This document shows positions 25,275 through 33,651 of a stretch of DNA of 64,000 nt, piece by piece (the first letter of the stretch is position 1; every line of letters starts with the position of its first letter). The notes below the pieces were generated by a model. That model saw only the letters and a program-made list of their open reading frames with translations. It was not told where the DNA came from and ran no database searches. The translations under genes were made by a program, and so were the position numbers. Source of the stretch: JAWXCE01 sp034440495 (lineage in GTDB: Bacteria > Pseudomonadota > Alphaproteobacteria > Rhizobiales > Rhodomicrobiaceae); contig JAWXCE010000022.1 of assembly GCA_034440495.1 (NCBI GenBank), positions 1 to 64,000 on the forward strand. Reading direction: 5' to 3'.

Positions 25275-26443
25275 GGCTATCCCGGGCCGACCGCAGCCTT
25301 GTCGCCGACTGGTGGTTCTCGATCGACCGCAGGTTACTCACCCTCGTTTTCGTGCTCATGACAGCGGGATTGGTAATCTCGCTTGCCGCCAGTCCACCCG
25401 CCGCGCAAAAGCTGCGGCTCGATCAGTTTCATTTCGTCATCCGGCACGCGGTTTTTCTGGGGCTTTCAGTTGGCGTGTTCATAGCAGCGTCGATGCTTTC
25501 ACCACGGCAACTCCGTCAGATGTCGCTCGTGATGGCGCTCGTGGGTTTTGTGTTTATGGCGGCGGCCTTCGCGCAAGGATATGAGCGCAATGGCGCCATC
25601 CGGTGGCTATCACTTGGCGCGTTTTCGCTACAGCCTTCCGAGTTTGCCAAACCCGGGTTTATAGTGCTGTCTGCTTGGCTTCTCTCCGAGGGAATGCGGC
25701 GCAACGACGTGCCAGCATTGCCCATGGCTGCAGGTTTTCTTGCACTTTTTGTAATCTTGCTCGCCTTGCAGCCAGACGTTGGGCAGGCCCTGCTCGTGAC
25801 AGTGACGTGGGGATGCCTGTTTTTTCTTGCAGGCTACAGCGTGAAGTGGCTGGCTCTCCTCGGCGCGGCGATGGCGGGCGGGCTGGCGCTCGCCTACGTC
25901 GCGACAAACCACGTCAAAAGCCGAATCGATCAGTTTCTGGCCCCAGGCGGAGCGGCCAACAGCCAATCCGAAATTGCTTTCAACGCCTTCCGCGAAGGCG
26001 GGTGGTTTGGGCGCGGGCCGGGTGAAGGCGCCCTGAAAATGAACCTGCCCGACGCTCACACAGATTATGTTTTCGCCGTGGTCGCCGAGGAGTTCGGCAT
26101 TATTTCTTGCCTTTTCATCGTCGTTATTTATGCATTAATAGCGTGGCGAGGCGTCAGGGTGCGAGTTGGAGCGGCGAACGATTTCGAAAATCTCGCTAAA
26201 ACCGGTCTTACCATGCTACTAACGCTGCAAGCGCTGGCTAACATGGCTGTAAACGTCAATTTGCTGCCGGCGAAAGGCGTAACACTGCCGCTGATATCGT
26301 ATGGCGGGTCGTCGATGCTGTCAGTGGCGGCGCTGCTGGGGATGGTTCTGGCTCTGTCTCGGCGCAGGGCCGATGGGCATCTTCCGGGGCATTTGTTTCA
26401 GTTTGAGGCTGGCCCGGCAGCTTCAAGGGAGATGCATATTTGA
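25271..26443 (+). CDS. ftsW: Lipid II polymerase / cell-division protein FtsW
   Basis: FtsW is the SEDS-family glycosyltransferase that polymerises lipid II at the division septum with FtsI. The 390-residue membrane protein has about ten transmembrane segments. SEDS marks are NGAIRWLSLGAFSLQPSEFAK, LLALQPDVGQALL, the loop FNAFREGGWFGRGPGEG, LPDAHTDYVFAVVAEEFGI, and the closing KGVTLPLISYGGSSML. It overlaps murD by four bases and ends at the murG start. The position between murD and murG identifies it as FtsW, not RodA. The partner ftsI is not in the window. Confidence 0.95.
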   Translation: MRLSRADRSLVADWWFSIDRRLLTLVFVLMTAGLVISLAASPPAAQKLRLDQFHFVIRHAVFLGLSVGVFIAASMLSPRQLRQMSLVMALVGFVFMAAAFAQGYERNGAIRWLSLGAFSLQPSEFAKPGFIVLSAWLLSEGMRRNDVPALPMAAGFLALFVILLALQPDVGQALLVTVTWGCLFFLAGYSVKWLALLGAAMAGGLALAYVATNHVKSRIDQFLAPGGAANSQSEIAFNAFREGGWFGRGPGEGALKMNLPDAHTDYVFAVVAEEFGIISCLFIVVIYALIAWRGVRVRVGAANDFENLAKTGLTMLLTLQALANMAVNVNLLPAKGVTLPLISYGGSSMLSVAALLGMVLALSRRRADGHLPGHLFQFEAGPAASREMHI

Positions 26444-27579
26444 TGGAAGCGTCAATCATGGTTGCGGCTGGCGGCACCGGCGGGCATCTGTTCCCGGCGC
26501 TGGCTTTGAGCGAAGCGCTTATCCGTCGCGGCTTCGTGATCGACCTTATCACGGACACGCGCGGCGGTTATTTCGGCGCTGACTTCCCGGCTCGCAACGT
26601 GTATAAAGTGCCCGCCGCGACCTTCAAGGGTAAATCACCACTAGAAGCGACGCGCACCATGGCGACACTATCGAACGGATTTCAGGTTGCCTACAAAACT
26701 ATTGGCGAGGTGCAGCCGAAAGCCATCATCGGCTTTGGCGGATATCCATCGCTCCCGCCCATGCTCGCGGCAATGGCGCGGGGAGTGCCTTCGCTCATCC
26801 ACGAGCAGAACGCAGTCATGGGGCGCGCCAACCGCTTCCTTGCGCCGATGGTAAAAGCCATCGCCTGCTCGTTCGACAACACAAAATATCTCGACGGCAA
26901 GCTGCTGACCAAAAGCCATTTAACTGGCACGCCCTTGCGCGGCACCGTGCTAAAAATGAAGGGTCAGCCATACCGCCCGCCGTCCTCATCGTCGCAGATC
27001 AACCTGTTGGTTTTTGGCGGCAGCCAAGGGGCGCAGTTTTTCTCCGATGTGATGCCCGAGGCAATCGGACTGCTTCCCAGTCATATGCGTGAACGAATCA
27101 TGGTAACGCAGCAATGCAGGGCGGAAGATATCGATCGCGTTTTCGATAAATATGAAACAGCGAGCGTCGCGGCGGAGTTGTCCACTTTTTTCGACGACAT
27201 GGCCGACAAGATGTTCAACTCGCATCTTGTCATTTCGCGCGCCGGGGCGACTACGGTTTCCGAGCTGTGCGCTGTTGGCCGCCCGGCGATCCTGGTGCCG
27301 CTTCCACACTCGCTCGACAACGATCAGTTTGAAAACGCCTCACGTTTTGAAGCTGGCGGCGCGGGCTGGGTGCACGAACAGCCCGGACTTACGCCCGAGC
27401 GTTTGGCGGGGTCAATCCGGCGATTGCTGGAGGAGCCGTTGAAGCTGGTCCAGTCGGCGGGCGCAGCCATGAAAATGGCCCAGTACAACGCAGTTGACAA
27501 TCTGGCCGAACTGCTCACCCATCTGGCGTTTACTATACCCGCCAAGACGGGAGCAGCGCAGACAGAGGCGACCGCATAA
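26443..27579 (+). CDS. murG: UDP-GlcNAc:lipid I N-acetylglucosaminyltransferase
   Basis: MurG converts lipid I to lipid II on the inner face of the membrane. The 378-residue GT-B protein has the N-terminal AAGGTGGHLFPALAL phosphate loop, IGFGGYPSLPPMLAA, HEQNAVMGRANR, NLLVFGGSQGAQFFS, and SRAGATTVSELCAVGRPAILVPLP for UDP-GlcNAc. ATG 26443 shares one base with the ftsW stop. Its own stop shares one base with the murC ATG. Length and order are standard. Confidence 0.95.
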   Translation: MEASIMVAAGGTGGHLFPALALSEALIRRGFVIDLITDTRGGYFGADFPARNVYKVPAATFKGKSPLEATRTMATLSNGFQVAYKTIGEVQPKAIIGFGGYPSLPPMLAAMARGVPSLIHEQNAVMGRANRFLAPMVKAIACSFDNTKYLDGKLLTKSHLTGTPLRGTVLKMKGQPYRPPSSSSQINLLVFGGSQGAQFFSDVMPEAIGLLPSHMRERIMVTQQCRAEDIDRVFDKYETASVAAELSTFFDDMADKMFNSHLVISRAGATTVSELCAVGRPAILVPLPHSLDNDQFENASRFEAGGAGWVHEQPGLTPERLAGSIRRLLEEPLKLVQSAGAAMKMAQYNAVDNLAELLTHLAFTIPAKTGAAQTEATA

Positions 27580-29012
27580 TGATTATGCCGAAAAACACTG
27601 GGCCGTATCACATCATCGGGGTGGGCGGCATTGGCATGAGCGCCATAGCGGACATCATGCAGACGCATGGCTACGCCGTGCAGGGAAGCGACCAGAAAGA
27701 CAGCGCAAACTTGCGCCGCCTGGCCAAAAAAGGCGTGCGAGTGTTTCCGTATCATGACGCGGTGCATCTTGAAGGCGTGAAGCGGGTGGTGATTTCCTCC
27801 GCCGTGAAAACCGGCAACCCGGAGCTGGACGCGGCGCGCGCGGCGGGCTTGCCGATTATAAGCCGGGCGGAAATGCTCGCCGAGCTGATGCGCATGCATC
27901 GTACCGTCGCCGTGACGGGCAGCCACGGCAAAACGACAACAACTGCGATGATCTCCTGGATTTTCGAGCAATCCGGCGCCGACCCGACCGTGATTGCGGG
28001 CGGCATCATCAACGGCTGGGGTACAAACGCCCGCGTGGGCGCTGGCGAATGGATGGTTGTCGAGGCAGATGAGTCCGACGGCACTTTCATCAAGCTGCCA
28101 ACGCAAATCGGCGTCGTTACGAATATCGACCCGGAGCACCTAGACTTTTACGAAACGCTGGATGGGTTGCACGAAGCTTTCGAGATTTTCTTCGCCAATA
28201 TCCCATTTTACGGCGTGGCCGTTGCGGGCGTCGATCATCCGGTCGTACGCGAGATCATCGAACGGATCGGATCGGTTGAAAACGGTCGCCGCGTCATCAC
28301 CTTCGGCGCGGCCCATGACGCCGACGTGCAGTTGACCACGACCCGGATAAACGGCACTTTGATGGGTTTTGACGTGCGCCTCGGCGCAAGCGTGACGGGC
28401 GGCGAGCGGGATTTAAACGGCCTGAAATTGCTCGTGCCCGGTCATTACAACATTCTGAATGCGCTCGCCGCTATCGCTGTCGCCACCGAAGCGGGTGTGT
28501 GCGACGACGCCATCCGCGACGCGCTCGCCACCTTCAGCGGCGTGAAGCGCCGGTTTACATTCGTTGGCGACTGGAACGGAGTGGATATTTATGACGACTA
28601 CGCGCATCATCCGGCGGAAATCGCGGCGGTGTTGAAAGCCGCGCGGCAAGGCGCCAAAGGCCGCGTTATCGCCATCGCGCAGCCGCACCGCTATTCGCGG
28701 CTGAAAGGCTTGTTCGAGGATTTTTCCGCCTGTTTCGCCGATGCAGACATCGTTATTCTGTCGCCAGTCTATTCGGCGGGAGAGAAGCCAAACGGCGTTG
28801 ATCATGTGACGCTGGCAGAAAGCGTGCGACGCACCGGTCACATGGATGTGCGCACTATCGAGAGCGACGCAGAGATCCCTGGCTTGATAGCGGCGCTAAC
28901 GCGGCCGGGCGATATGGTGCTAGGGCTTGGCGCTGGCACCATCACCGACTGGATCAACGCCCTGCCGTCCATTTTGCAGGCTTCGACGCAGAACGCGGCG
29001 GCTGCGGAATAA
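27579..29012 (+). CDS. murC: UDP-N-acetylmuramate-L-alanine ligase
   Basis: MurC adds L-alanine to UDP-MurNAc, the first peptide step. The 477-residue protein shows the Rossmann-like IIGVGGIGMSAIADIM, the ATP loop VTGSHGKTTTTAM near residue 113, WMVVEADESDGTFIKL, VTNIDPEHLDFY, and the C-terminal YDDYAHHPAEIAAVL and AQPHRYSRLKGL. It starts at the last base of the murG stop codon and is followed by murB after 12 bp. Confidence 0.96.
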   Translation: MIMPKNTGPYHIIGVGGIGMSAIADIMQTHGYAVQGSDQKDSANLRRLAKKGVRVFPYHDAVHLEGVKRVVISSAVKTGNPELDAARAAGLPIISRAEMLAELMRMHRTVAVTGSHGKTTTTAMISWIFEQSGADPTVIAGGIINGWGTNARVGAGEWMVVEADESDGTFIKLPTQIGVVTNIDPEHLDFYETLDGLHEAFEIFFANIPFYGVAVAGVDHPVVREIIERIGSVENGRRVITFGAAHDADVQLTTTRINGTLMGFDVRLGASVTGGERDLNGLKLLVPGHYNILNALAAIAVATEAGVCDDAIRDALATFSGVKRRFTFVGDWNGVDIYDDYAHHPAEIAAVLKAARQGAKGRVIAIAQPHRYSRLKGLFEDFSACFADADIVILSPVYSAGEKPNGVDHVTLAESVRRTGHMDVRTIESDAEIPGLIAALTRPGDMVLGLGAGTITDWINALPSILQASTQNAAAAE

Positions 29013-29024
29013 GGCGGCGATTTC

Positions 29025-30044
29025 GTGGCGTTTCCCGACCTCATACCTGAGCTAAAAGATCGCCTGTCCCACTTGCGGGGCCGGTTAATCGCCAACGCGC
29101 CGATGGCGGACATCACGTGGTTTCGCGTCGGTGGCCTGGCGCAAATCCTTTTCACGCCCGCCGATGAAGCCGACCTCGCCTACTTCATGGCCAATCGCGG
29201 CGAGTTGCCGGTTTATGTCGTCGGCGTCGTCTCAAACTTGCTGGTGCGCGACGGCGGCGTGCCGGGCGTCGTCATCCGCCTCGGGCGGGGTTTTGCTGAG
29301 ACCAGCGTGGAGGACGAAAACCGCATTCGCGCGGGCGCGGCTGTTCCGGATATGCGCTTCGCGCAGGCCGCTGCCAAGGCGGGTATCGGCGGATTGGCGT
29401 TTTATCGCGGCATCCCCGGCACGATTGGCGGCGCCCTGCGGATGAACGCGGGCGCCCATGGCGGCGAGACGAAGGACGGGCTGGTCGAGGCGCGCGCGGT
29501 GGATGGGCAGGGCTGCGTGCATGTGCTTTCCAATGCCGACATGAAATTCGTTTATCGCAACTGCGGCGCCCCCGCCGATTTCATTTTCACGCAAGCGACG
29601 TTCGAGGGCGCACCCGCCGATCCCGCCGCCATTGAGCGGGAAATGGAGGAGGTGGCCGCATACCGCGAGGCGAACCAGCCGATTAAAAGCCGCACGGGCG
29701 GCTCCACCTTCAAAAACCCGGCCGGCCACAGTTCATGGAAGCTCATCGACGCCGCAGGCTGCCGTGGCTTGCGGGTGGGCGGAGCGCATGTCTCGGAAAT
29801 GCACTGCAATTTCCTCATCAACGACGCAGGCGCGACTGCCGCCGACATCGAGACGCTGGGCGAAACGGTGCGCGCGCGGGTGTTCGAGACCAGCGGCGTG
29901 ATGCTCGAATGGGAGATCAAGCGCATCGGGATAGCTTTGGCCTCTTCGTCATTGCGAGGCCGGGAGGCCGAAGCAATCCATGACAACGCCGCGCCTGAAC
30001 ATGGATTGCTTCGCTCCGCTCGCAATGACAATTCAGTGGAGTGA
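29025..30044 (+). CDS. murB: UDP-N-acetylenolpyruvoylglucosamine reductase with a repeat-derived C-terminus
   Basis: MurB reduces UDP-GlcNAc-enolpyruvate to UDP-MurNAc, using FAD and NADPH. The 339-residue protein (GTG start) has the FAD-binding GGLAQILFTPAD and YRGIPGTIGGALRMNAGAHGG, RTGGSTFKNPAGHSSWKLID, and the closing catalytic segment LEWEIKRIG. Homologues normally end just after this point. Here about 33 more residues (from about SSSLRGREAEAIHDN) are translated from a palindromic repeat at 29948-30029. That tail has no known function; the original stop was probably displaced when the repeat entered. The next gene, a DNA methyltransferase, starts 4 bp after the stop. Confidence 0.93.
   Translation: MAFPDLIPELKDRLSHLRGRLIANAPMADITWFRVGGLAQILFTPADEADLAYFMANRGELPVYVVGVVSNLLVRDGGVPGVVIRLGRGFAETSVEDENRIRAGAAVPDMRFAQAAAKAGIGGLAFYRGIPGTIGGALRMNAGAHGGETKDGLVEARAVDGQGCVHVLSNADMKFVYRNCGAPADFIFTQATFEGAPADPAAIEREMEEVAAYREANQPIKSRTGGSTFKNPAGHSSWKLIDAAGCRGLRVGGAHVSEMHCNFLINDAGATAADIETLGETVRARVFETSGVMLEWEIKRIGIALASSSLRGREAEAIHDNAAPEHGLLRSARNDNSVE
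29948..30029. repeat. Palindromic repeat element overlapping the murB 3' end
   Basis: The left arm begins GTCATTGCGAGGCCGGGAGG and ends with GAAGCAATCCATG (29948-29982). The right arm CATGGATTGCTTCGC ... CTCGCAATGAC (30000-30029) is its reverse complement apart from a few central differences. The ends GTCATTGCGAG and AAGCAATCCA are those of the REP-like elements scattered in many alphaproteobacterial genomes; in the reverse frame they give the familiar 'CERSEAIH' peptide. The element has supplied the final codons of murB and stands just before the methyltransferase gene. Confidence 0.88.
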
Positions 30045-30048
30045 ACCG

Positions 30049-31755
30049 ATGACCAGCGGTGCGTCGGCGCAGAACCACCTCTATTACGGCGACAACCTCA
30101 CTGTCTTGCGGGACAGCATCGCGGATGAGAGCGTGGACCTGATCTATCTTGACCCGCCGTTCAATTCGAACGCCAGCTATAACGTGCTGTTCAAGGGGCC
30201 GCAGGGCGCGCAGTCGGCGGCGCAGATCGAGGCGTTCGACGACACCTGGCACTGGAACGACAGCGCCCAGGCGGCATTCGGCGACGTGGTGGACGGGGGG
30301 AATGCGGCGGCGAGCATCATGCTGCGCGCGATGCGGTCGTTTCTGGGCGACAACGACATGATGGCGTATCTGGCCATGATGGCGGTGCGGCTGGTGGAGT
30401 TGCACCGGGTGCTGAAGCCGACCGGCAGCCTGTACCTGCACTGCGACCCGACGGCGAGCCATTATCTGAAGATCTTGCTGGATGCGGTGTTTGGGGCCGG
30501 TAGCTTCAGAACGGAAATCACTTGGAAACGATCGTCGGCGCATAGCGACGGAAAACAGGGGCGCAAACAGTATGGGAATGTTGCGGACATAATTTTCTTT
30601 TACACAAAAGGAAAATCGTGGATTTGGAACCCACTCTTCACTGGATACGGCGAAGAATATGTTGAAACTGCGTATCGGCTTAAGGACAAGAGTGGTCGGA
30701 GGTATAGGCGAGACAACCTGAGTGCGGCTAAACCGGGAGGCGATGTTTCTTATCTTTGGCCGGTTAAGCGCAGCAAAGGAGAGGATTGGGTCGCGGACTT
30801 GGACAACGAATTCGATCATCCGGTTGATGGCCGGGATTATCGCCAAGTCCCGCCATACAATGGAAGGTTCTGGGCATACAGCAAAGAAAACATGCGTAAA
30901 TTTGCGCTAAATGATCGGCTGGCATACGCTTCAAGCGGTATGCCAGAATATAAGCGGTATCTTGACGAAATGCCGGGCGTAGCATTGCAAAATCTTTGGA
31001 CCGACGTTCCCCCGGTGATCGGAAAGGACAGCCTCGGCTACCCCACCCAAAAACCCGTGGCTCTGCTGGAGCGTATCCTCGCCGCCTCGTCCAACCCCGG
31101 CGATGTGGTGCTCGACCCGTTCTGCGGCTGTGGCACCACGGTGCATGCGGCGCAGAAGCTGGGGCGTACTTGGATCGGCATCGACGTCACCCACCTTGCC
31201 ATCGGGCTGATCGAAAAGCGGCTGCGCGATGCGTTCGAGGGCGTGCAGTTCACCACCCACGGCACCCCGCAGGACATCGACGGCGCGCGGGATATGGCGC
31301 GGCGCGGGCAGTATCACGAGTTCGAGAAATGGGCGCTGTCGCTGATCGCGGCGCAACCCGGCAACCTGTCGAAAAAGGGGGCCGACAAGGGGATCGACGG
31401 CAACCTTTACTTCGGGGCCAAGGCGGAAGGGCGCGGGATCGTCAGCGTCAAGGCGGGCGACAATGTGGGGGTCGGGATGATCCGCGACCTGCGCGGGGTG
31501 ATCGAGCGTGAGGGCGCAGGCATCGGCGTGTTCCTGACCCTGACCGAGCCATCCAAACCGATGGTGACCGAGGCGGCGGGCGCCGGGCAATATGAACTGC
31601 CCGGTTTCGCCCCGGTCCCGCGCATCCAGATCGTGACCATCGAGCAGGCCATGGCGCTGCGCGACCGCGCGGTGCGCCTGCCCGCGCGCCGCGACGATGC
31701 GTTCAAAAAGGCTGCGCGCGAAGATGTCAAACGGCAGAACGAACTGGATTTGTAA
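30049..31755 (+). CDS. Adenine DNA methyltransferase fused to an Mrr-like endonuclease domain
   Basis: This 568-residue protein (start MTSGASAQNHLYYGDNL) has the DPPF catalytic motif at residue 35 and the S-adenosylmethionine motif DPFCGCGTT at about 356, the order of beta-class N6-adenine methyltransferases. Between them lies a target-recognition region (about 150-325). After about residue 420 comes a PD-(D/E)xK fold of the Mrr type: GADKGIDGN (Asp450), VSVKAG (Lys468, with Ser466 where Glu or Gln is usual), and IRDLRGVIEREGAGIGVFLT. The fusion is known in restriction-like enzymes. No other restriction gene is nearby. It lies 4 bp after murB and its stop overlaps the ddl start, so it is locked into the dcw operon. 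Confidence 0.9.
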   Translation: MTSGASAQNHLYYGDNLTVLRDSIADESVDLIYLDPPFNSNASYNVLFKGPQGAQSAAQIEAFDDTWHWNDSAQAAFGDVVDGGNAAASIMLRAMRSFLGDNDMMAYLAMMAVRLVELHRVLKPTGSLYLHCDPTASHYLKILLDAVFGAGSFRTEITWKRSSAHSDGKQGRKQYGNVADIIFFYTKGKSWIWNPLFTGYGEEYVETAYRLKDKSGRRYRRDNLSAAKPGGDVSYLWPVKRSKGEDWVADLDNEFDHPVDGRDYRQVPPYNGRFWAYSKENMRKFALNDRLAYASSGMPEYKRYLDEMPGVALQNLWTDVPPVIGKDSLGYPTQKPVALLERILAASSNPGDVVLDPFCGCGTTVHAAQKLGRTWIGIDVTHLAIGLIEKRLRDAFEGVQFTTHGTPQDIDGARDMARRGQYHEFEKWALSLIAAQPGNLSKKGADKGIDGNLYFGAKAEGRGIVSVKAGDNVGVGMIRDLRGVIEREGAGIGVFLTLTEPSKPMVTEAAGAGQYELPGFAPVPRIQIVTIEQAMALRDRAVRLPARRDDAFKKAAREDVKRQNELDL

Positions 31756-32681
31756 TGAGCAGGCACGTCGCGGTTCTGATGGGCGGATTATCGGCGGAGC
31801 GCGAGGTCTCGCTCAACTCGGGCGCGGCGTGCGCAAAAGCGCTTGAAGGCGAGGGTTATCGCGTCACCCTGATTGACGTAGGCCGCGATCTGCCCGCGCG
31901 CCTCGTCGAGGTGCGCCCGGACGTCTGCTTCAACGCGCTGCATGGCCGTTTCGGCGAGGATGGCTGCGTTCAGGGCGTGCTGGAAACGCTTGGCATTCCC
32001 TATACGCATTCCGGTGTGCTCGCCTCCGCCCTCGCCATGCACAAGGAGCGAGCGAAAACCGTGCTGCGGGCGGCGGGCGTGCCGGTGGCGGAGGGCCGCG
32101 TCATCACCCGCGCCGAAGCCGCGACCGCCCACCCGATGCAACCGCCATACGTCATCAAGCCGGTCGCGGAGGGGTCGAGCGTCGGCGTATTCATCGTGCG
32201 CGAGGATCATATGCATCCGCCGCAGCAACTTTCCGCCGCCGATTGGCCCTACACCGAAGACCTCATGATCGAGCGCTACGTGGCTGGCCGCGAACTCACT
32301 TGCGGCGTCATGGGAACCCAAGCCCTCGGCGTGATCGAAATCCTGCCAGCGGCGGGCATGGCTTTTTACGACTACGACTCTAAATATGCGCCAGGAGGCT
32401 CAAAACACGTCCTGCCAGCAGAAATTTCACCGAATATTTACCAATTAATCCAGACACTGTCAGTCAAGGCTCACATGACGCTCGGCTGCCGCGGCGTGTC
32501 ACGGGCGGACTTCCGCTTCGACGATACGCCGGGCGGCTTGGGCGAACTGGTGTGCCTTGAGGTCAATACCCAGCCGGGTATGACCGCGACATCGCTTGTG
32601 CCGGAACTTGCCAGCCACGCTGGGCTAACATTCGGCGATTTAGTCCGCTGGATTGTGGAGGACGCGAGTTGCAACCGTTGA
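31755..32681 (+). CDS. ddl: D-alanine-D-alanine ligase
   Basis: Ddl joins two D-alanines for the peptidoglycan stem. The 308-residue ATP-grasp protein has VLMGGLSAEREVSLNSG, ALHGRFGEDGCVQGVLE, YTHSGVLASALAMHK, PYVIKPVAEGSSVGVFIV, a SRADFRFD segment, and LEVNTQPGMTATSLVPE. The ATG at 31755 shares its first base with the stop of the upstream methyltransferase (TAATG), and the gene overlaps ftsQ by 13 bp. The short form without extra domains resembles DdlB, the copy normally found in dcw clusters. Confidence 0.95.
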   Translation: MSRHVAVLMGGLSAEREVSLNSGAACAKALEGEGYRVTLIDVGRDLPARLVEVRPDVCFNALHGRFGEDGCVQGVLETLGIPYTHSGVLASALAMHKERAKTVLRAAGVPVAEGRVITRAEAATAHPMQPPYVIKPVAEGSSVGVFIVREDHMHPPQQLSAADWPYTEDLMIERYVAGRELTCGVMGTQALGVIEILPAAGMAFYDYDSKYAPGGSKHVLPAEISPNIYQLIQTLSVKAHMTLGCRGVSRADFRFDDTPGGLGELVCLEVNTQPGMTATSLVPELASHAGLTFGDLVRWIVEDASCNR

Positions 32682-33613
32682 TTGCGGGCAAAAACCCGTT
32701 ACACTTTGATTCGGATGCAGACGGCTCATTTCTAGGGTCGCGACGGATTTACGGCGCTCGCTTTGGAACACCTGACATGAAATCTTCCTGGTTCGCATGG
32801 TTGTGCGCACATGCAGATGGAGCGGCCAAGGCAGGTTTTGCGGCAAGCATGATCTATCTGTTCGCGGCCGCACTGTATGCGGCGATGCTTGGCGGATCGT
32901 GGGGATCGATCCGAGACAAAACCGCCGCGCTGGTGGATAACGCCGCACGGAGCGCCGGTTTCGCCATTGATAAAATCGTCATCCAGGGCCGAGTGCACAT
33001 GCTTGAGGCCGAGGTAATGGACGCTCTTGGCGCAACCACCGAGAGGAGCATCCTGTCCTTTGACGCGCAGCAGACGCAGCAAAAGATCCTAGCGATTGGC
33101 TGGGTGAAAAGTGCGGAAATCCAGCGGATATGGCCATCGACCATTGTTGTGGCTGTTGAAGAAAGATCGCCATTCGCCCTGTGGCGCCACAACAACCAAA
33201 CTTACGCCGTCGACGCCGATGGCGTTGTGCTGGGTCCTGTTAAAGCAGACGAACTGGCCGGACTGCCTCGAGTTCAGGGCGAAGGCGCTCAAATCGCCGC
33301 GCGCGCCCTACTGGACGCCGTTAACGCACACCCCATGGTCGAAGCCAAGTTGCAGGATGCCGAGCGCATATCATCAAGGCGCTGGGATATCATTCTTGTT
33401 GAAGGCGTCCGGGTGAAATTGCCGGAAAACGCAGGCGACGCCATCGCATCACTGGAGTTTTTGCTTCGGGACGGGAATTTGCCGCTGGCTCAGATTGCGA
33501 GCATCGATTTGCGTGCGCCAGGCCAAGCCGCGATCTCTGCCCGCAGCGACACAAAGGATGCGAGGCAACAAATTTTGTCAGCGGCGGCCCAAGGTCAGAC
33601 GGCGCCGCGTTAA
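32669..33613 (+). CDS. ftsQ: Cell-division protein FtsQ
   Basis: FtsQ is a single-pass membrane protein linking early and late divisome parts. The 314-residue product has a cytoplasmic N-terminus, one transmembrane segment (about residues 59-78, AASMIYLFAAALYAAMLGG), a POTRA domain (IDKIVIQGRVHMLEAEVMDA) and the FtsQ domain (PSTIVVAVEERSPFALW). Start TTG 32669 is chosen because GGAGG stands seven bases upstream; it overlaps ddl by 13 bp. An in-frame ATG about 36 codons in is possible but lacks such a site. ftsA follows after 38 bp. Confidence 0.9.
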   Translation: MQPLIAGKNPLHFDSDADGSFLGSRRIYGARFGTPDMKSSWFAWLCAHADGAAKAGFAASMIYLFAAALYAAMLGGSWGSIRDKTAALVDNAARSAGFAIDKIVIQGRVHMLEAEVMDALGATTERSILSFDAQQTQQKILAIGWVKSAEIQRIWPSTIVVAVEERSPFALWRHNNQTYAVDADGVVLGPVKADELAGLPRVQGEGAQIAARALLDAVNAHPMVEAKLQDAERISSRRWDIILVEGVRVKLPENAGDAIASLEFLLRDGNLPLAQIASIDLRAPGQAAISARSDTKDARQQILSAAAQGQTAPR

Positions 33614-33651
33614 GAAACGGCGCTTCAGCATGGAAGGGACTGGGGTTAAAG

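Noticed and set aside
29917..30846. A 309-codon open frame on the minus strand over the murB-methyltransferase junction
   Set aside because: It is antisense to two real genes, has no family likeness, and its only familiar piece (HCERSEAIH) is the translated palindromic repeat.
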